DNA of 64,000 nt. Source: Propioniciclava coleopterorum (GTDB lineage: Bacteria; Actinomycetota; Actinomycetes; Propionibacteriales; Propionibacteriaceae). The stretch is taken from NCBI RefSeq assembly GCF_011393335.1, contig NZ_CP049865.1, forward strand, positions 3,366,722 through 3,430,721. The letters run 5' to 3'. A program made the translations under genes and the position numbers. Every line of letters starts with the position of its first letter. Positions within the stretch are counted from its first letter, which is position 1. This document shows positions 8,793-17,127 of this stretch, piece by piece. Under the pieces are notes generated by a model. The model was not told where the DNA came from and searched no databases. It was given only the letters and a program-made list of their open reading frames with translations.

Positions 8793-9934
8793 CGGGCCTC
8801 CTCCAGGGCGCGGTCGAGGAAGGCGCGCAGCGTGGCGTGGTAGACGGCGTCCTCCAGCAGGAACGAGTCGTGACCGTACGGCGAACTGAGCTCGCGGAAC
8901 GTCACCGGCAGCCCGGCGCCCTCGAGGTGATGCAGCATCCGCAGGGTGTGGGCGGTCGAGAACCGCCAGTCGGTGTCGAAGCTCAGCAGCAGGTACCGGA
9001 CCGGGTCGGCGGCGACGTGCACCAGCGCGTCCGGGCGGGCGAAGGGGTCGAAGTAGTCCATGACGCGCGACAGGTACAGATAGCTCAGCGCGTCGAACCG
9101 CTCCAGGAACGCCTGGCCCTGGTGGTCCAGGTAGCTCTCCACCGCGAAGTCGATCCCGAAGCCCCGCGTGGACTCCTCGTCCTGGGGGGCGCGGCCGAAC
9201 TTCGCGGTGAGGGCGTCCTCGGACAGGTACGTGATGTGGGCCATCATCCGCGCGATCGACAGCCCGACGTCGGGGCTGGTGCCCGCCGCGGCGTAGCGGC
9301 CCTCGTGGAAGTGGGGGTCGTCGGTGATCGCCCGCCGCGCCACCGCCGAGAACGCGATGTTCTGCGCGGTGAGCCGGCTGGACGCCGCCACGATGATGGC
9401 GTGCGTCATGTCCTGGGGGTGGCTCAGCGACCACTGCAGCACCTGCATGCCGCCCAGGGAGCCGCCCAGCACGGCCAGCACGCGGCTCAGGCCCAGGTGG
9501 GCCAGCAGGGCCCGGTGCACCGTGACGAAGTCGGCGACGTCCAGCAGCGGGAAGTCCATGCCGTAGGCCTCGCCGGTGGCCGGGTCGATCGAGCCGGGCC
9601 CGGTCGTGCCGCGGCAGCCGCCCAGCAGGTTGGCCGACACCACGAAGAACCGGTCGGTGTCCAGCGGACGCCCCGGGCCGATGAGGTTGTCCCACCAGCC
9701 CGGACGTCGGTCGCCGGGGTGCCAGCCGGCGGCGTGCGCGTCGCCGGTCAGCGCATGGCACAGGTAGACGACGTTCGAGGCGTCCGGCGCGAGCGTGCCG
9801 TACGTCTCGTAGGCGACGTCGACCGGACCCAGCCGCGAGCCGTTCGCCAGCACGAGGGGATCCTCGGCGGTGAACAGCCGCGCGGTCTGCGTCTCGACGA
9901 GCCCGACCGAGCCGTCCTGCCAGATCTCGGTCAC
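8789..9934 (-). CDS. metX: Homoserine O-acetyltransferase
   Basis: Acetylates L-homoserine with acetyl-CoA, committing it to methionine synthesis. It is an alpha/beta hydrolase fold of 381 residues. The nucleophile elbow is VLGGSLGGMQVLQW, the acid is in LLLSFDTDWRFST and the histidine in SSPYGHDSFLLED. The substrate-site LCHALTGDAHAAG and LLGGCRGTTGP loops are also present. GTG 9934 is chosen because it overlaps the metY stop (GTGA, 9931-9934). The annotated alternative, succinyl transfer, cannot be excluded from sequence alone, but the metXW arrangement usually marks acetyltransferases. Confidence 0.93.
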   Translation of the reverse strand: MTEIWQDGSVGLVETQTARLFTAEDPLVLANGSRLGPVDVAYETYGTLAPDASNVVYLCHALTGDAHAAGWHPGDRRPGWWDNLIGPGRPLDTDRFFVVSANLLGGCRGTTGPGSIDPATGEAYGMDFPLLDVADFVTVHRALLAHLGLSRVLAVLGGSLGGMQVLQWSLSHPQDMTHAIIVAASSRLTAQNIAFSAVARRAITDDPHFHEGRYAAAGTSPDVGLSIARMMAHITYLSEDALTAKFGRAPQDEESTRGFGIDFAVESYLDHQGQAFLERFDALSYLYLSRVMDYFDPFARPDALVHVAADPVRYLLLSFDTDWRFSTAHTLRMLHHLEGAGLPVTFRELSSPYGHDSFLLEDAVYHATLRAFLDRALEEAR

Positions 9935-11214
9935 GCAGACAGTGCCTGATCCAGGTCGGCGATCAGGTCGTCGGCGTTCTCGATGCCGATCGAGAGCCGG
10001 ACGCCCTCGGGCGCCACGCCGGCGTCCTTGAGCTCGGTCTCGGTCAGCTGGCTGTGCGTGGTGGTGGCGTTGTGGATGGCGAGGCTCTTGGCGTCGCCGA
10101 TGTTGGCCAGGTGGCTGAACAGCTCCAGGCCCTCGATGAGCCGCGACCCGCCCTCGCGTCCGGTCTTGACGCCGAAGCTGACCAGGCCGCCGTAGCCGCG
10201 TCCGGCCAGCACCCGGTCGGCGACCTCGCGGTAGCGGTCGCCCTCCAGGCCGGGGTACTGGACCCAGGCGACCCGGTCGTCCTTCTCGAGGAACTGCGCG
10301 ACCGCCAGCGCGTTGGTGCTGTGCCGCTCCATCCGCAGGTGCAGCGTCTCCATGCCGAGCAGGATCTGGAACGCGTTCATCGGGGCGATGGCCGCCCCGG
10401 TGTTGCGCAGCATGACGGTGCGGGCGCGCATGATATAGGCGGCCGGCCCGGCGGCGTCGGTCCACACCGTCTCGTGGTAGGCGTGGTCGGGGCCCGTCAG
10501 GTTGCCGAACCGCTCGGCGTTGGCCGTCCAGTCGAACTTCCCGCCGTCGACGATCAGGCCGCCCATCACGGTGCCGTTGCCCGAGAGGTACTTGGTGGCG
10601 GCGTGCACCGAGATGTCTGCGCCCAGATCGAAGACCCGCTCCAGGTACGGCGTCGGCACCGTGTTGTCGACGATCAGGGGCAGGCCCAGCGCGTGCGCCG
10701 CGTCGGCCCAGGCGGGGATGTCCAGCACGTTGAGGGCGGGGTTGCCCATGGACTCGGCGAAGACCAACTTGGTGCGGTCGTCCACCACGGACGCCAGCGC
10801 GCCGGGCTCGTCGGGGTCGACGAAGCGGGTCTCGACGCCGAACTGCGGCAGGGTGTGGGCGAACAGCGCGTAGGTGCCGCCGTAGAGCTTCGAGCTGGCG
10901 ACGATGTTGTCGCCCGCGCCGGCCAGGTTGAGCACCGCGTAGGTGATCGCGGCCGCGCCGGAGGCGGTGGCCAGGGACGCCAACCCGCCCTCCAGGGCGG
11001 TGATCCGCTGCTCAAGGGTGTTCTGGGTGGGGTTCATGATGCGCGTGTAGATGTTGCCCGGCTTGCGCAGCGCGAACAGGTCGGCGGCGTGCGCGGTGTC
11101 GTCGAAGACGTAGCTGGTGGTCTGGTAGATCGGGACGGCGCGCGCGTTCGTCGCGGGGTCGGCCTGCTCCTGACCCGCGTGGACGGCCAGGGTCTCGATG
11201 CTGTAGTCGCTCAT
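9931..11214 (-). CDS. metY: O-acetylhomoserine sulfhydrylase
   Basis: A PLP enzyme of the Cys/Met metabolism family that makes homocysteine from O-acetylhomoserine and sulfide. The 427-residue length matches the family. Visible are the substrate/PLP-phosphate segment YTRIMNPTQNTLEQRI, ASGAAAITYAVLN, VDNTVPTPYL and the PLP lysine in HAATKYLSGNGTVMGG. It is the first gene of metY-metX-metW. Its product is the substrate of MetH at 53672-57152, which completes a direct-sulfhydrylation route to methionine within this window. An AAGGAG site precedes the ATG and a TAGGCT -10 box lies at 11250-11255, inside the end of thpR, with no room for a riboswitch. Confidence 0.95.
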   Translation of the reverse strand: MSDYSIETLAVHAGQEQADPATNARAVPIYQTTSYVFDDTAHAADLFALRKPGNIYTRIMNPTQNTLEQRITALEGGLASLATASGAAAITYAVLNLAGAGDNIVASSKLYGGTYALFAHTLPQFGVETRFVDPDEPGALASVVDDRTKLVFAESMGNPALNVLDIPAWADAAHALGLPLIVDNTVPTPYLERVFDLGADISVHAATKYLSGNGTVMGGLIVDGGKFDWTANAERFGNLTGPDHAYHETVWTDAAGPAAYIMRARTVMLRNTGAAIAPMNAFQILLGMETLHLRMERHSTNALAVAQFLEKDDRVAWVQYPGLEGDRYREVADRVLAGRGYGGLVSFGVKTGREGGSRLIEGLELFSHLANIGDAKSLAIHNATTTHSQLTETELKDAGVAPEGVRLSIGIENADDLIADLDQALSA

Positions 11215-11247
11215 CTGTGGGTGCTCCTTCGGCGCGGGCGAGTGTCG

Positions 11248-11847
11248 TCAGCCTAGGCGCGGCCCGCCCGCGGCCTCTGCGGCGTCTCGCCCCCCGGCCA
11301 GCGCGAAGCGCTCCAGCACCTCGTAGCGCGCCCCCCTGTCGCGCAGGTGCGAGGCGATCAGCACGTGCTCGGCGGCCGTCCAGGCCGGCGAGGCGTAGGC
11401 GTCCAGGACGCGCAGCAGCCGGGTGGCGTCCAGGCCGCGCCCCGAGCGTCCCAGCGTCAGGTGCGGGCGGAAGCGCGTCCCGTCGACGGTCGCCCCGGCC
11501 CGCACGGCCGCGTTCCGGGCGCGGCGCGCCAGCGCGCCCAGCGCCTCGGTGTCGCCCTCGATCGCGGCGAACAGCACCTTGGCGCGCCGCGGCTCCGGGA
11601 AGCAGCCGCCGCCGGAGACCGACAGGCGCAGCGGGGGCGTCCGCTCCGCCACCTCGGCGAGCGCCTCGACGAGCCGATCCTGGTGGCCGGCGTCAACGTC
11701 GGGCAGGAAGGACGTGGTGAGGTGCCAGTGCTCCGGCGGGGTCCAGCGCAGGCGGGGCTCGGCTTCGCGGCGCGGAGCGCAGAAGGCGTCCAGGTCGGCG
11801 ACAACCTCGGGCGGCGGGACGAGGGCCGTGAACAGGCGTGCTCCCAT
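11248..11847 (-). CDS. thpR: RNA 2',3'-cyclic phosphodiesterase (2'-5' RNA ligase family)
   Basis: A 199-residue member of the 2H phosphoesterase family, which opens 2',3'-cyclic phosphates on RNA ends. Both catalytic HxTx motifs are present, HLTTSF near residue 42 and HLTLGR near residue 130, in the order and spacing expected. The start ATG 11847 lies exactly 7 nt after a TAGGCT -10 element (11855-11860) with no ribosome site, which predicts a leaderless transcript. It precedes metY on the same strand with a 33 bp gap, but metY appears to have its own promoter at the end of this gene. Confidence 0.9.
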   Translation of the reverse strand: MGARLFTALVPPPEVVADLDAFCAPRREAEPRLRWTPPEHWHLTTSFLPDVDAGHQDRLVEALAEVAERTPPLRLSVSGGGCFPEPRRAKVLFAAIEGDTEALGALARRARNAAVRAGATVDGTRFRPHLTLGRSGRGLDATRLLRVLDAYASPAWTAAEHVLIASHLRDRGARYEVLERFALAGGRDAAEAAGGPRLG

Positions 11848-11854
11848 GTCGGCG

Positions 11855-11860
11855 AGCCTA
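11855..11860 (-). promoter_or_regulatory. -10 element of leaderless thpR promoter
   Basis: TAGGCT on the minus strand followed by exactly seven bases and the ATG of thpR. The hexamer matches the TANNNT form of actinobacterial SigA -10 boxes. Transcription starting at or beside the A of ATG would give an mRNA without a leader, consistent with the absence of a Shine-Dalgarno sequence. The same geometry recurs at several other genes in this window. Confidence 0.55.
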
Positions 11861-12000
11861 GGCGATCCCGGCGCGACGGGAAGGCGGAGTCGACGGCAAG
11901 AAATTCGGTGTTTCGGACACGAGGCCGCAGGATCGCTGCCAATCTGTAACCCGCGAGGGGGTGTTATGCCCGATCCAACAGGCCTACAGTCTCGCGCAAG

Positions 12001-12050
12001 CCCGACCCAACGGGGGGTCGGGAGCATGCCCGTCCAACGGCGGATCGGGC
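12001..12050 (+). promoter_or_regulatory. Paired stem-loops in the leader of the sugar ABC operon
   Basis: Two short inverted repeats lie directly before the binding-protein gene. The first has a 7-bp stem, CCCGACC (12001-12007) with GGTCGGG (12016-12022). The second pairs GCCCG-TCC with GGA-TCGGGC over 12029-12050. Both loops contain CCAACG, and a third CCCGATCCAAC unit sits at 11970-11979. They may be repeated operator half-sites or RNA hairpins in the 5' leader. The ribosome site GGAGGAGGGA starts just after them, so folding could affect translation. Confidence 0.4.
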
Positions 12051-12069
12051 AGATGGAGGAGGGATTTCC

Positions 12070-13368
12070 ATGCGGTTGAAGTCACTCATCGCGGCGGGCC
12101 TCGCGGGCATGATCGCCCTCGCCGGCTGCGCTTCCCCCGGCGGCCAGACGGCCGCCCCCACAGGCGGCGGCGGGGCGACCACGCCCGCGGCGGCGGGCGG
12201 CGGCGACGTCGGGGTGTTCACCTGGTGGGCCGAGGGCTCGGAGAAGGTGGGGCTGGAGGCCCTGCAGAAGGTGTTCAAGGAGAAGTACCCCAAGAACACG
12301 TTCGTCAACCTCGCGGTCGCCGGCGGCGCCGGGTCGAACGCCAAGGCGAAGCTGGCCGCCGACCTGAAGAACAACAACCCGCCGGACTCCTTCCAGGGCC
12401 ACGCGGGCGCCGAGCTCTTCGACTACATCCAGGCCGGCCAGATCGAGCCCGTCAACGACGTCATGGATGGCCTCGGCGGCGCCAAGGTGTTCCCCAAGAA
12501 CCTGCTGGACCTGATCACGGTCGACGGCAAGATCTACTCCGTCCCCTCCAACGTGCACCGCTCCAACGTCGTGTGGTCGAACCCGACGGTGCTGGCCAAG
12601 GCCAACATCGGCGCCGAGGCTCCGGCCAGCCTGGACGCGTGGCTCGCCGACATGCAGAAGCTGAAGGACGCCGGCGTGCAGACTCCGCTCGCGGTCGGCA
12701 CCGCGCCGTGGACGCAGCTCCACCTGTTCGAGAGCGTCCTGCTCAGCGAGTTGGGCACCGACGGCTACGTGCAGCTGTTCTCCGACGGCGACTGGACCTC
12801 TGAGAAGGTGAAGTCGGCGGTCGACAAGTTCGGCAAGCTGCTGTCCTTCGCCAACACCGGCGGCGCCGACGACTGGCCGCAGGCGACCGACATGGTCATC
12901 GACGGCAAGGCCGCCTACAACGTGATGGGCGACTGGGCGGTCGCGCAGTTCACCGAGAAGGGCAAGAAGGAGAAGACGGACTACCTGTACTGGCCGACCC
13001 CGGGCACCGACGGCACCTTCCTGTTCCTGGCCGACTCGTTCACGCTGCCCAAGGGTGCCAAGAACGCCAGCGGCGCCAAGGACTGGTTGAACACGGTCGG
13101 CTCGGCCGAGGGCCAGAAGGCGTTCAACCTGGCCAAGGGCTCGATCCCGGCGCGCACTGACGTGTCGGTCAGCGACTTCCCCGCCTACCAGCAGTCCGCG
13201 ATGAAGTCCTTCCAGTCCGACAAGATCGCCCCCTCGATCGCGCACGGCGCGGCGGCCCAGCAGGCCTGGAGCTCCGACATCACCACGGCGCTGTCGAAGT
13301 ACGTCACCGACAAGGACGCGGCGGCCTTCGTCACCGCGCTCGGCGCGGCGGCGTCCAAGAACCGCTAG
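12070..13368 (+). CDS. Sugar ABC transporter substrate-binding lipoprotein (family 1)
   Basis: Extracellular solute-binding protein of 432 residues. It has an N-terminal signal with lipobox LAGC (Cys about residue 19), followed by a Gly/Ala/Thr/Pro-rich linker and the mature start VGVFTWWAEGSEKVGLEAL. That opening and the YSVPSNVHRSNVVWSN and DWAVAQFTEKG regions resemble glucose/mannose-type binding proteins, so a monosaccharide ligand is the best guess. It heads an operon with two permeases (13432, 14337) but no ATPase; a shared MsiK-type ATPase encoded elsewhere is presumably used. A strong GGAGGAGGGA ribosome site precedes the ATG. Confidence 0.88.
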   Translation: MRLKSLIAAGLAGMIALAGCASPGGQTAAPTGGGGATTPAAAGGGDVGVFTWWAEGSEKVGLEALQKVFKEKYPKNTFVNLAVAGGAGSNAKAKLAADLKNNNPPDSFQGHAGAELFDYIQAGQIEPVNDVMDGLGGAKVFPKNLLDLITVDGKIYSVPSNVHRSNVVWSNPTVLAKANIGAEAPASLDAWLADMQKLKDAGVQTPLAVGTAPWTQLHLFESVLLSELGTDGYVQLFSDGDWTSEKVKSAVDKFGKLLSFANTGGADDWPQATDMVIDGKAAYNVMGDWAVAQFTEKGKKEKTDYLYWPTPGTDGTFLFLADSFTLPKGAKNASGAKDWLNTVGSAEGQKAFNLAKGSIPARTDVSVSDFPAYQQSAMKSFQSDKIAPSIAHGAAAQQAWSSDITTALSKYVTDKDAAAFVTALGAAASKNR

Positions 13369-13380
13369 GCACGCCACGAC

Positions 13381-13412
13381 CGGACGCCGGGGCTCACGGG
13401 CTCCGGCGTCCG
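13381..13412 (+). terminator. Intraoperonic stem-loop after binding-protein gene
   Basis: A perfect 10-bp stem, CGGACGCCGG (13381-13390) with CCGGCGTCCG (13403-13412), and a 12-nt loop, 12 bp after the stop of the binding-protein gene and 19 bp before the permease start. There is no U tract. Hairpins in this position commonly protect the upstream mRNA or partly terminate, so that the binding protein is made in excess over the permeases. That role is inferred from position. Confidence 0.6.
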
Positions 13413-13431
13413 GCTGACGACGGGGGTGGGT

Positions 13432-14340
13432 ATGAGGAACCGATGGCAGGGGCTGGCGATGGTCGCCCCGTCGATCGTCCTGGTGATCGTGTTCGTGTAC
13501 GGGCTGATCGGCCAGAACGTGGCGACCTCCTTCGAGCGGGTCACGCAGAAGACGTTCGCCGGCAACGAGAAGGTCGTCGCCCAGGGCGGGGTCGCGAACT
13601 ACGCCGACCTGCTGGCCGACCCCCGCTACCAGCACGCGTTGTGGAACCTGCTGGTCCTGACCGTGGTGTTCGTGGGCGGGACGATGCTGTTCGGCGTGCT
13701 GTGGGCGCTGCTGCTGGAGAAGGGCGTCTCGGGTGAGGGCTTCTTCCGGTCGGTGTACCTGTTCCCGATGGCGGTCTCCTTCATCGCGTCCGGCACGGTG
13801 TGGAAGTGGCTGCTGTCGCCGGGCATCGGCGACCACGAGGCCATCGGGCTGAACCGGCTGTTCCTGATGGTGGGCCTGCCGGGGCTGCAGAGCCGGTGGT
13901 GGACCGACCCCGGGCCGTTCAACATGGCGGCGATGGCGCTGCCGGCGATCTGGCAGCTGTCGGGGTACGTGATGGCGCTGTTCCTGGCCGGCTTCCGCGG
14001 CATCTCCGACGACCAGCGGGAGGCCGCCCGCGTGGACGGGGCGTCGGAGTGGCGGGTGTACCGGCACGTGCTGTTCCCGCAGCTCTCCCCCATCGCGCTG
14101 TCGGCGCTCATCATCATCGGCCACATGTCGATGAAGACCTTCGACCTGATCTACTCCATCGCCGGGCAGAACAACTACGTCGCCGACGTCCCCGCGACGC
14201 TGATGTGGGTGCAGCTGTTCCAGCAGCGCAACGCGCCGACGGCGGCCGCCAACGCGACGATCCTGCTGCTCATCGTGGCGGTGGTCGTCGTGCCCTACCT
14301 CGTCTACACCAACCGCACCGAGGGGGCGAAGGGCCGATGA
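13432..14340 (+). CDS. Sugar ABC transporter permease, MalF-type
   Basis: An inner-membrane subunit of the importer, 302 residues with six predicted membrane helices starting at GLAMVAPSIVLVIVFVYG. The ATPase-coupling EAA loop is visible as QREAARVDGASEWRVYRHVLFPQL. ATG 13432 is favoured over an in-frame GTG at 13426 because the G-rich ribosome site is better spaced to it. The last four bases overlap the start of the second permease (ATGA), so the pair is translated together, as expected for heterodimer subunits. Confidence 0.9.
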   Translation: MRNRWQGLAMVAPSIVLVIVFVYGLIGQNVATSFERVTQKTFAGNEKVVAQGGVANYADLLADPRYQHALWNLLVLTVVFVGGTMLFGVLWALLLEKGVSGEGFFRSVYLFPMAVSFIASGTVWKWLLSPGIGDHEAIGLNRLFLMVGLPGLQSRWWTDPGPFNMAAMALPAIWQLSGYVMALFLAGFRGISDDQREAARVDGASEWRVYRHVLFPQLSPIALSALIIIGHMSMKTFDLIYSIAGQNNYVADVPATLMWVQLFQQRNAPTAAANATILLLIVAVVVVPYLVYTNRTEGAKGR

Positions 14341-15215
14341 CGACCGTGATCGCGGCCGCGCCCCCGCGCCGGCGCGCCGCCACCCCCAGCCAGCTCACCT
14401 GGCGCTCGATCCGGATGGCCCTGCTGATCCTGTTCGCCGTCGGCGTCCTGATGCCGATCTACGTCGTGCTGGTCACCAGCTTCAAGTCCCCGGCCGACTT
14501 CTCGGTGGTGGACGCCTGGAACCTGCCGGCCCGGCTCAGTTTCTCCGGCTGGCAGGCCGCCTGGGAGGCGCTGGCGCCCGCGCTGGCCCGCTCGCTGGTG
14601 CTGGGCGTCAGCGCAGCGGTGATCTCCTCGATCCTCGGCTCGATGAACGGCTTCGTGTTCGCCAAGTGGCGGTTCCCGGGGGCCAACGTCGTCTTCACGC
14701 TGTTCCTGTTCGGGATGTTCATCCCCTACCAGGCCGTCATGATCCCGCTGCAGCAGCTCATGATCGGCCTCAACGACACCGTGCCGGCGCTCTACGGCAT
14801 CCCGACGCTGATCATCGCCCACGTCATCTACGGCATCCCGATCTGCACGCTCATCTTCCGCAACTACTACGCCACCGCGGTGCCCGACGAGATCCTGGAG
14901 GCGGCGCGCGTCGACGGGGCCGGCATGTGGCGGATCTACTCCTCGATCGTGCTGCCGGTCTCCGCCCCCGCCTTCGTCGTGACGCTGATCTGGCAGTTCA
15001 CCTCGGCCTGGAACGACTTCCTGTTCGCGCTGTTCCTGACCGACCGCAACTCCGGACCCGTCACCTACGCGCTGCAGGAGCTGGCCTCGGCGCAGAACCC
15101 GGACTACTCCCGGATGATGGCGGGCGTGCTGATCGCGTCCCTGCCCACGCTGCTGGTCTACATCCTGCTGGGCCGGTACTTCGTCAGCGGCCTGATGAGC
15201 GGCTCGGTCAAGTAG
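14337..15215 (+). CDS. Sugar ABC transporter permease, MalG-type
   Basis: The second membrane subunit, 292 residues with six predicted helices and the EAA loop DEILEAARVDGAGMWRIYSSIVLP. The N-terminus carries a short Arg/Ala/Pro-rich cytoplasmic stretch before the first helix (MALLILFAVGVLMPIYVVLV). It starts inside the stop of the first permease. No ATP-binding subunit follows: the next gene, yqeY-like, is unrelated and has its own ribosome site. Confidence 0.9.
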   Translation: MTTVIAAAPPRRRAATPSQLTWRSIRMALLILFAVGVLMPIYVVLVTSFKSPADFSVVDAWNLPARLSFSGWQAAWEALAPALARSLVLGVSAAVISSILGSMNGFVFAKWRFPGANVVFTLFLFGMFIPYQAVMIPLQQLMIGLNDTVPALYGIPTLIIAHVIYGIPICTLIFRNYYATAVPDEILEAARVDGAGMWRIYSSIVLPVSAPAFVVTLIWQFTSAWNDFLFALFLTDRNSGPVTYALQELASAQNPDYSRMMAGVLIASLPTLLVYILLGRYFVSGLMSGSVK

Positions 15216-15261
15216 CCGCCCGCGCGGCCGTGGGAGGATGGGTCCCGACGAAAGGACACCG

Positions 15262-15729
15262 ATGGGAACCCTGGAAGACCGGCTGCACGGCGACATGATC
15301 GCCGCGATGAAGGCGCGCGACGGCGAGCTGACCACGACGCTGCGGATGGCGATCGGCGCGCTCAAGAACGAGAAGGTGGCCGGCAAGCAGGCCCGGGAGC
15401 TGAGCGCAGAAGACGAGATCGCCGTGCTGCAGCGCGAGGTCCGGACCCGCCGCGACTCGGCGCAGGCCTACACCGACGGCGGGCGTCCCGAGCTGGCCGC
15501 CAAGGAGCTCGCCGAGGCCGAGGTGCTGTCGGTCTACCTGCCCTCCATGCTGTCCGAGGACGAAGTCGACGCCCTGGTGGCCGAGGAAGTCGCCGCGGCG
15601 GAGGCGGCTGCCGGAGAGAAGCCGACGATGCGCCAGATGGGCGCTGTTATCAAGGCGGTCAACGAGCGGGCGGCCGGACGCGCCGAGGGCCGGACCGTGG
15701 CGGCCAAGGTCAAGGCCGCCCTGTCCTGA
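15262..15729 (+). CDS. GatB/YqeY domain-containing protein
   Basis: A 155-residue all-helical protein of the YqeY family, related to the tRNA-binding tail domain of GatB. Typical segments are MKARDGELTTTLRMAIGALKNEKV, LREVRTRRDSAQAYTDGGR-like sequence and the C-terminal SVYLPSMLSEDEVDALVAEE followed by PTMRQMGAVIKAVNERAAGRAEG. ATG 15262 is preceded by AAAGGA at a good distance. Stand-alone YqeY proteins have no settled function. It lies 46 bp after the sugar permease. Confidence 0.9.
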   Translation: MGTLEDRLHGDMIAAMKARDGELTTTLRMAIGALKNEKVAGKQARELSAEDEIAVLQREVRTRRDSAQAYTDGGRPELAAKELAEAEVLSVYLPSMLSEDEVDALVAEEVAAAEAAAGEKPTMRQMGAVIKAVNERAAGRAEGRTVAAKVKAALS

Positions 15730-15806
15730 CGCGGGGGCGACGCCTCGTCCTGCCGCGGGCGCGCGCGGCGGGCGTAGCGTGGAGTCCACCGCACGAAGGA
15801 GTCGGG

Positions 15807-16190
15807 ATGACCGAGCAACTGCGTCTCAAGCGCGTCTATGAGGAGGCGTCCTCCGACGACGGCTTCCGCGTCCTGGTGGACCGCCTGTGGCCCCGCGGCG
15901 AGAGCCGGGCGAAGGCGGACCTCGACCTGTGGGACAAGGACGTGGCCCCGAGCACCGAGCTCCGCGACTGGTTCGGCCACGACCCCGCCCGGTTCGCGGA
16001 GTTCACCGCGCGCTATCGCGCCGAACTGTCCGGCTCGGACGCCCTGGACCACCTCGTCGGGCTGCTGGAGCCGCACGCGCTCGTGACGCTGCTCTTCGGG
16101 GCCCGCGACACGGTTCACAATCAGGCGGTGGTGCTGGCCGACGTGCTGGCGGAGCGCCTCGGCGTCCCGGCACCGACCGCCGTCAGCTGA
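15807..16190 (+). CDS. DUF488 family protein
   Basis: A 127-residue DUF488 (YeaO-type) protein with the typical start LKRVYEEASSDDGFRVLVDRLWPRGESR and the later DLDLWDKDVAPSTELRDWFGHDPARFAEF block. The biochemical role of the family is not established. An AAGGAG ribosome site precedes the ATG, and a TAGCGT -10-like box lies at 15775-15780. The 3' end overlaps the convergent ROK kinase gene by 8 bp. Confidence 0.9.
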   Translation: MTEQLRLKRVYEEASSDDGFRVLVDRLWPRGESRAKADLDLWDKDVAPSTELRDWFGHDPARFAEFTARYRAELSGSDALDHLVGLLEPHALVTLLFGARDTVHNQAVVLADVLAERLGVPAPTAVS

Positions 16191-17127
16191 GCCGACCGGC
16201 GGCCGAGGTCGGCCGGGCCCGCCCCCCGAGTTCCGCGGCGCCGAGGGCCGCCAACGGGATGGCCGTGACCAGCAGTTCGAAACGGTCCGGCAGGTCGAGC
16301 GCGGCCAGCACCGGCGCGCGCCGCGCCCGCTCCCGCAGCCGGTCGCGGACGGCCTCGGCCAGCGGCTCCCCCAGCGAGGTCAGTCCCCCGCCCGCCACGA
16401 CCAGGTCGACGCCCGCGGCGAAGACCAGCACCTGCACCGCCGTCGCGATCCCGTCGCTGAGAGTGTGCAGCGCGGCCGCAGCGCGCCGATCCCCCGCGGC
16501 CGCCGCCACGAACGGGTCGGGCCTCGGGGTCGGCACCGGCCACAGCCGGGCGAGCGCCGATCCCGACGCGATCGTCTCCAGGCAGCCGGTCTGCCCGCAC
16601 GAGCAGGGAACCCCGGTGCCGACCGGCAGGTGGCCGATCTCGCCGGCGGCCCCGCGGGGTCCCCGGACCACCTCGCCGTCCACCACGACGGCGGCGGCGA
16701 GTCCGGTGCCGAGGTTGAGGTACCCCAGCCCCAGGTCGGCGTAGCGCGACGAGCGCGCGCACAGCGCCTCGCGCGCCCCGAGGCCCGCCGCCTTGACGTC
16801 GTTCTCGACGCTCACCGGCAGGCCCAGCTCCGCCCCCAGCAGCGGGCCCAGCTCGAGGCGGTCCACCCGCAGGTTGGCCGCGTGCAACACGGTTCCGGTC
16901 GCGCCGTCCACCAGGCCGGGCATGCACGCCCCGACGCTGAGGCTGCGCGCCTCCTCGTCGTCCAGGGACGCCTCCGCGATGGCGCGGCGGGCGATCCGCA
17001 CCGCCGCCGCGAGCACGGCGTCGGGCCCGCTGCCCGAGCGGGTGGTCTCGTGGGCGATGACCTTGTCGTGCGGGTCCAGGACGACCGCGGCGGTCTTGGT
17101 CCCCCCGATGTCGATCCCGAGCTTCAT
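16183..17127 (-). CDS. ROK family sugar kinase (N-acetylglucosamine or glucose kinase)
   Basis: A 314-residue ROK kinase. The phosphate-binding motif is GIDIGGTKTAAVVLD at the N-terminus, the sugar-binding VENDVKAAGLG lies near residue 120 and AAGEIGHLPVGTG supplies the ROK-signature glutamate and histidine. The zinc knuckle is CSCGQTGCLE. It has no DNA-binding domain, so it is an enzyme rather than a repressor. It is the last gene of the repressor-ABC-NagZ-kinase operon and overlaps nagZ (ATGA, 17124-17127). The natural reading is phosphorylation of the GlcNAc released by NagZ; glucokinase activity is the alternative. Confidence 0.88.
   Translation of the reverse strand: MKLGIDIGGTKTAAVVLDPHDKVIAHETTRSGSGPDAVLAAAVRIARRAIAEASLDDEEARSLSVGACMPGLVDGATGTVLHAANLRVDRLELGPLLGAELGLPVSVENDVKAAGLGAREALCARSSRYADLGLGYLNLGTGLAAAVVVDGEVVRGPRGAAGEIGHLPVGTGVPCSCGQTGCLETIASGSALARLWPVPTPRPDPFVAAAAGDRRAAAALHTLSDGIATAVQVLVFAAGVDLVVAGGGLTSLGEPLAEAVRDRLRERARRAPVLAALDLPDRFELLVTAIPLAALGAAELGGRARPTSAAGRLS

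Noticed and set aside
11215-11247. SAM or S-box riboswitch upstream of metY
   Set aside because: Only 33 bp separate metY from thpR, and the -10 box lies inside the end of thpR. The leader is too short for any known SAM riboswitch.
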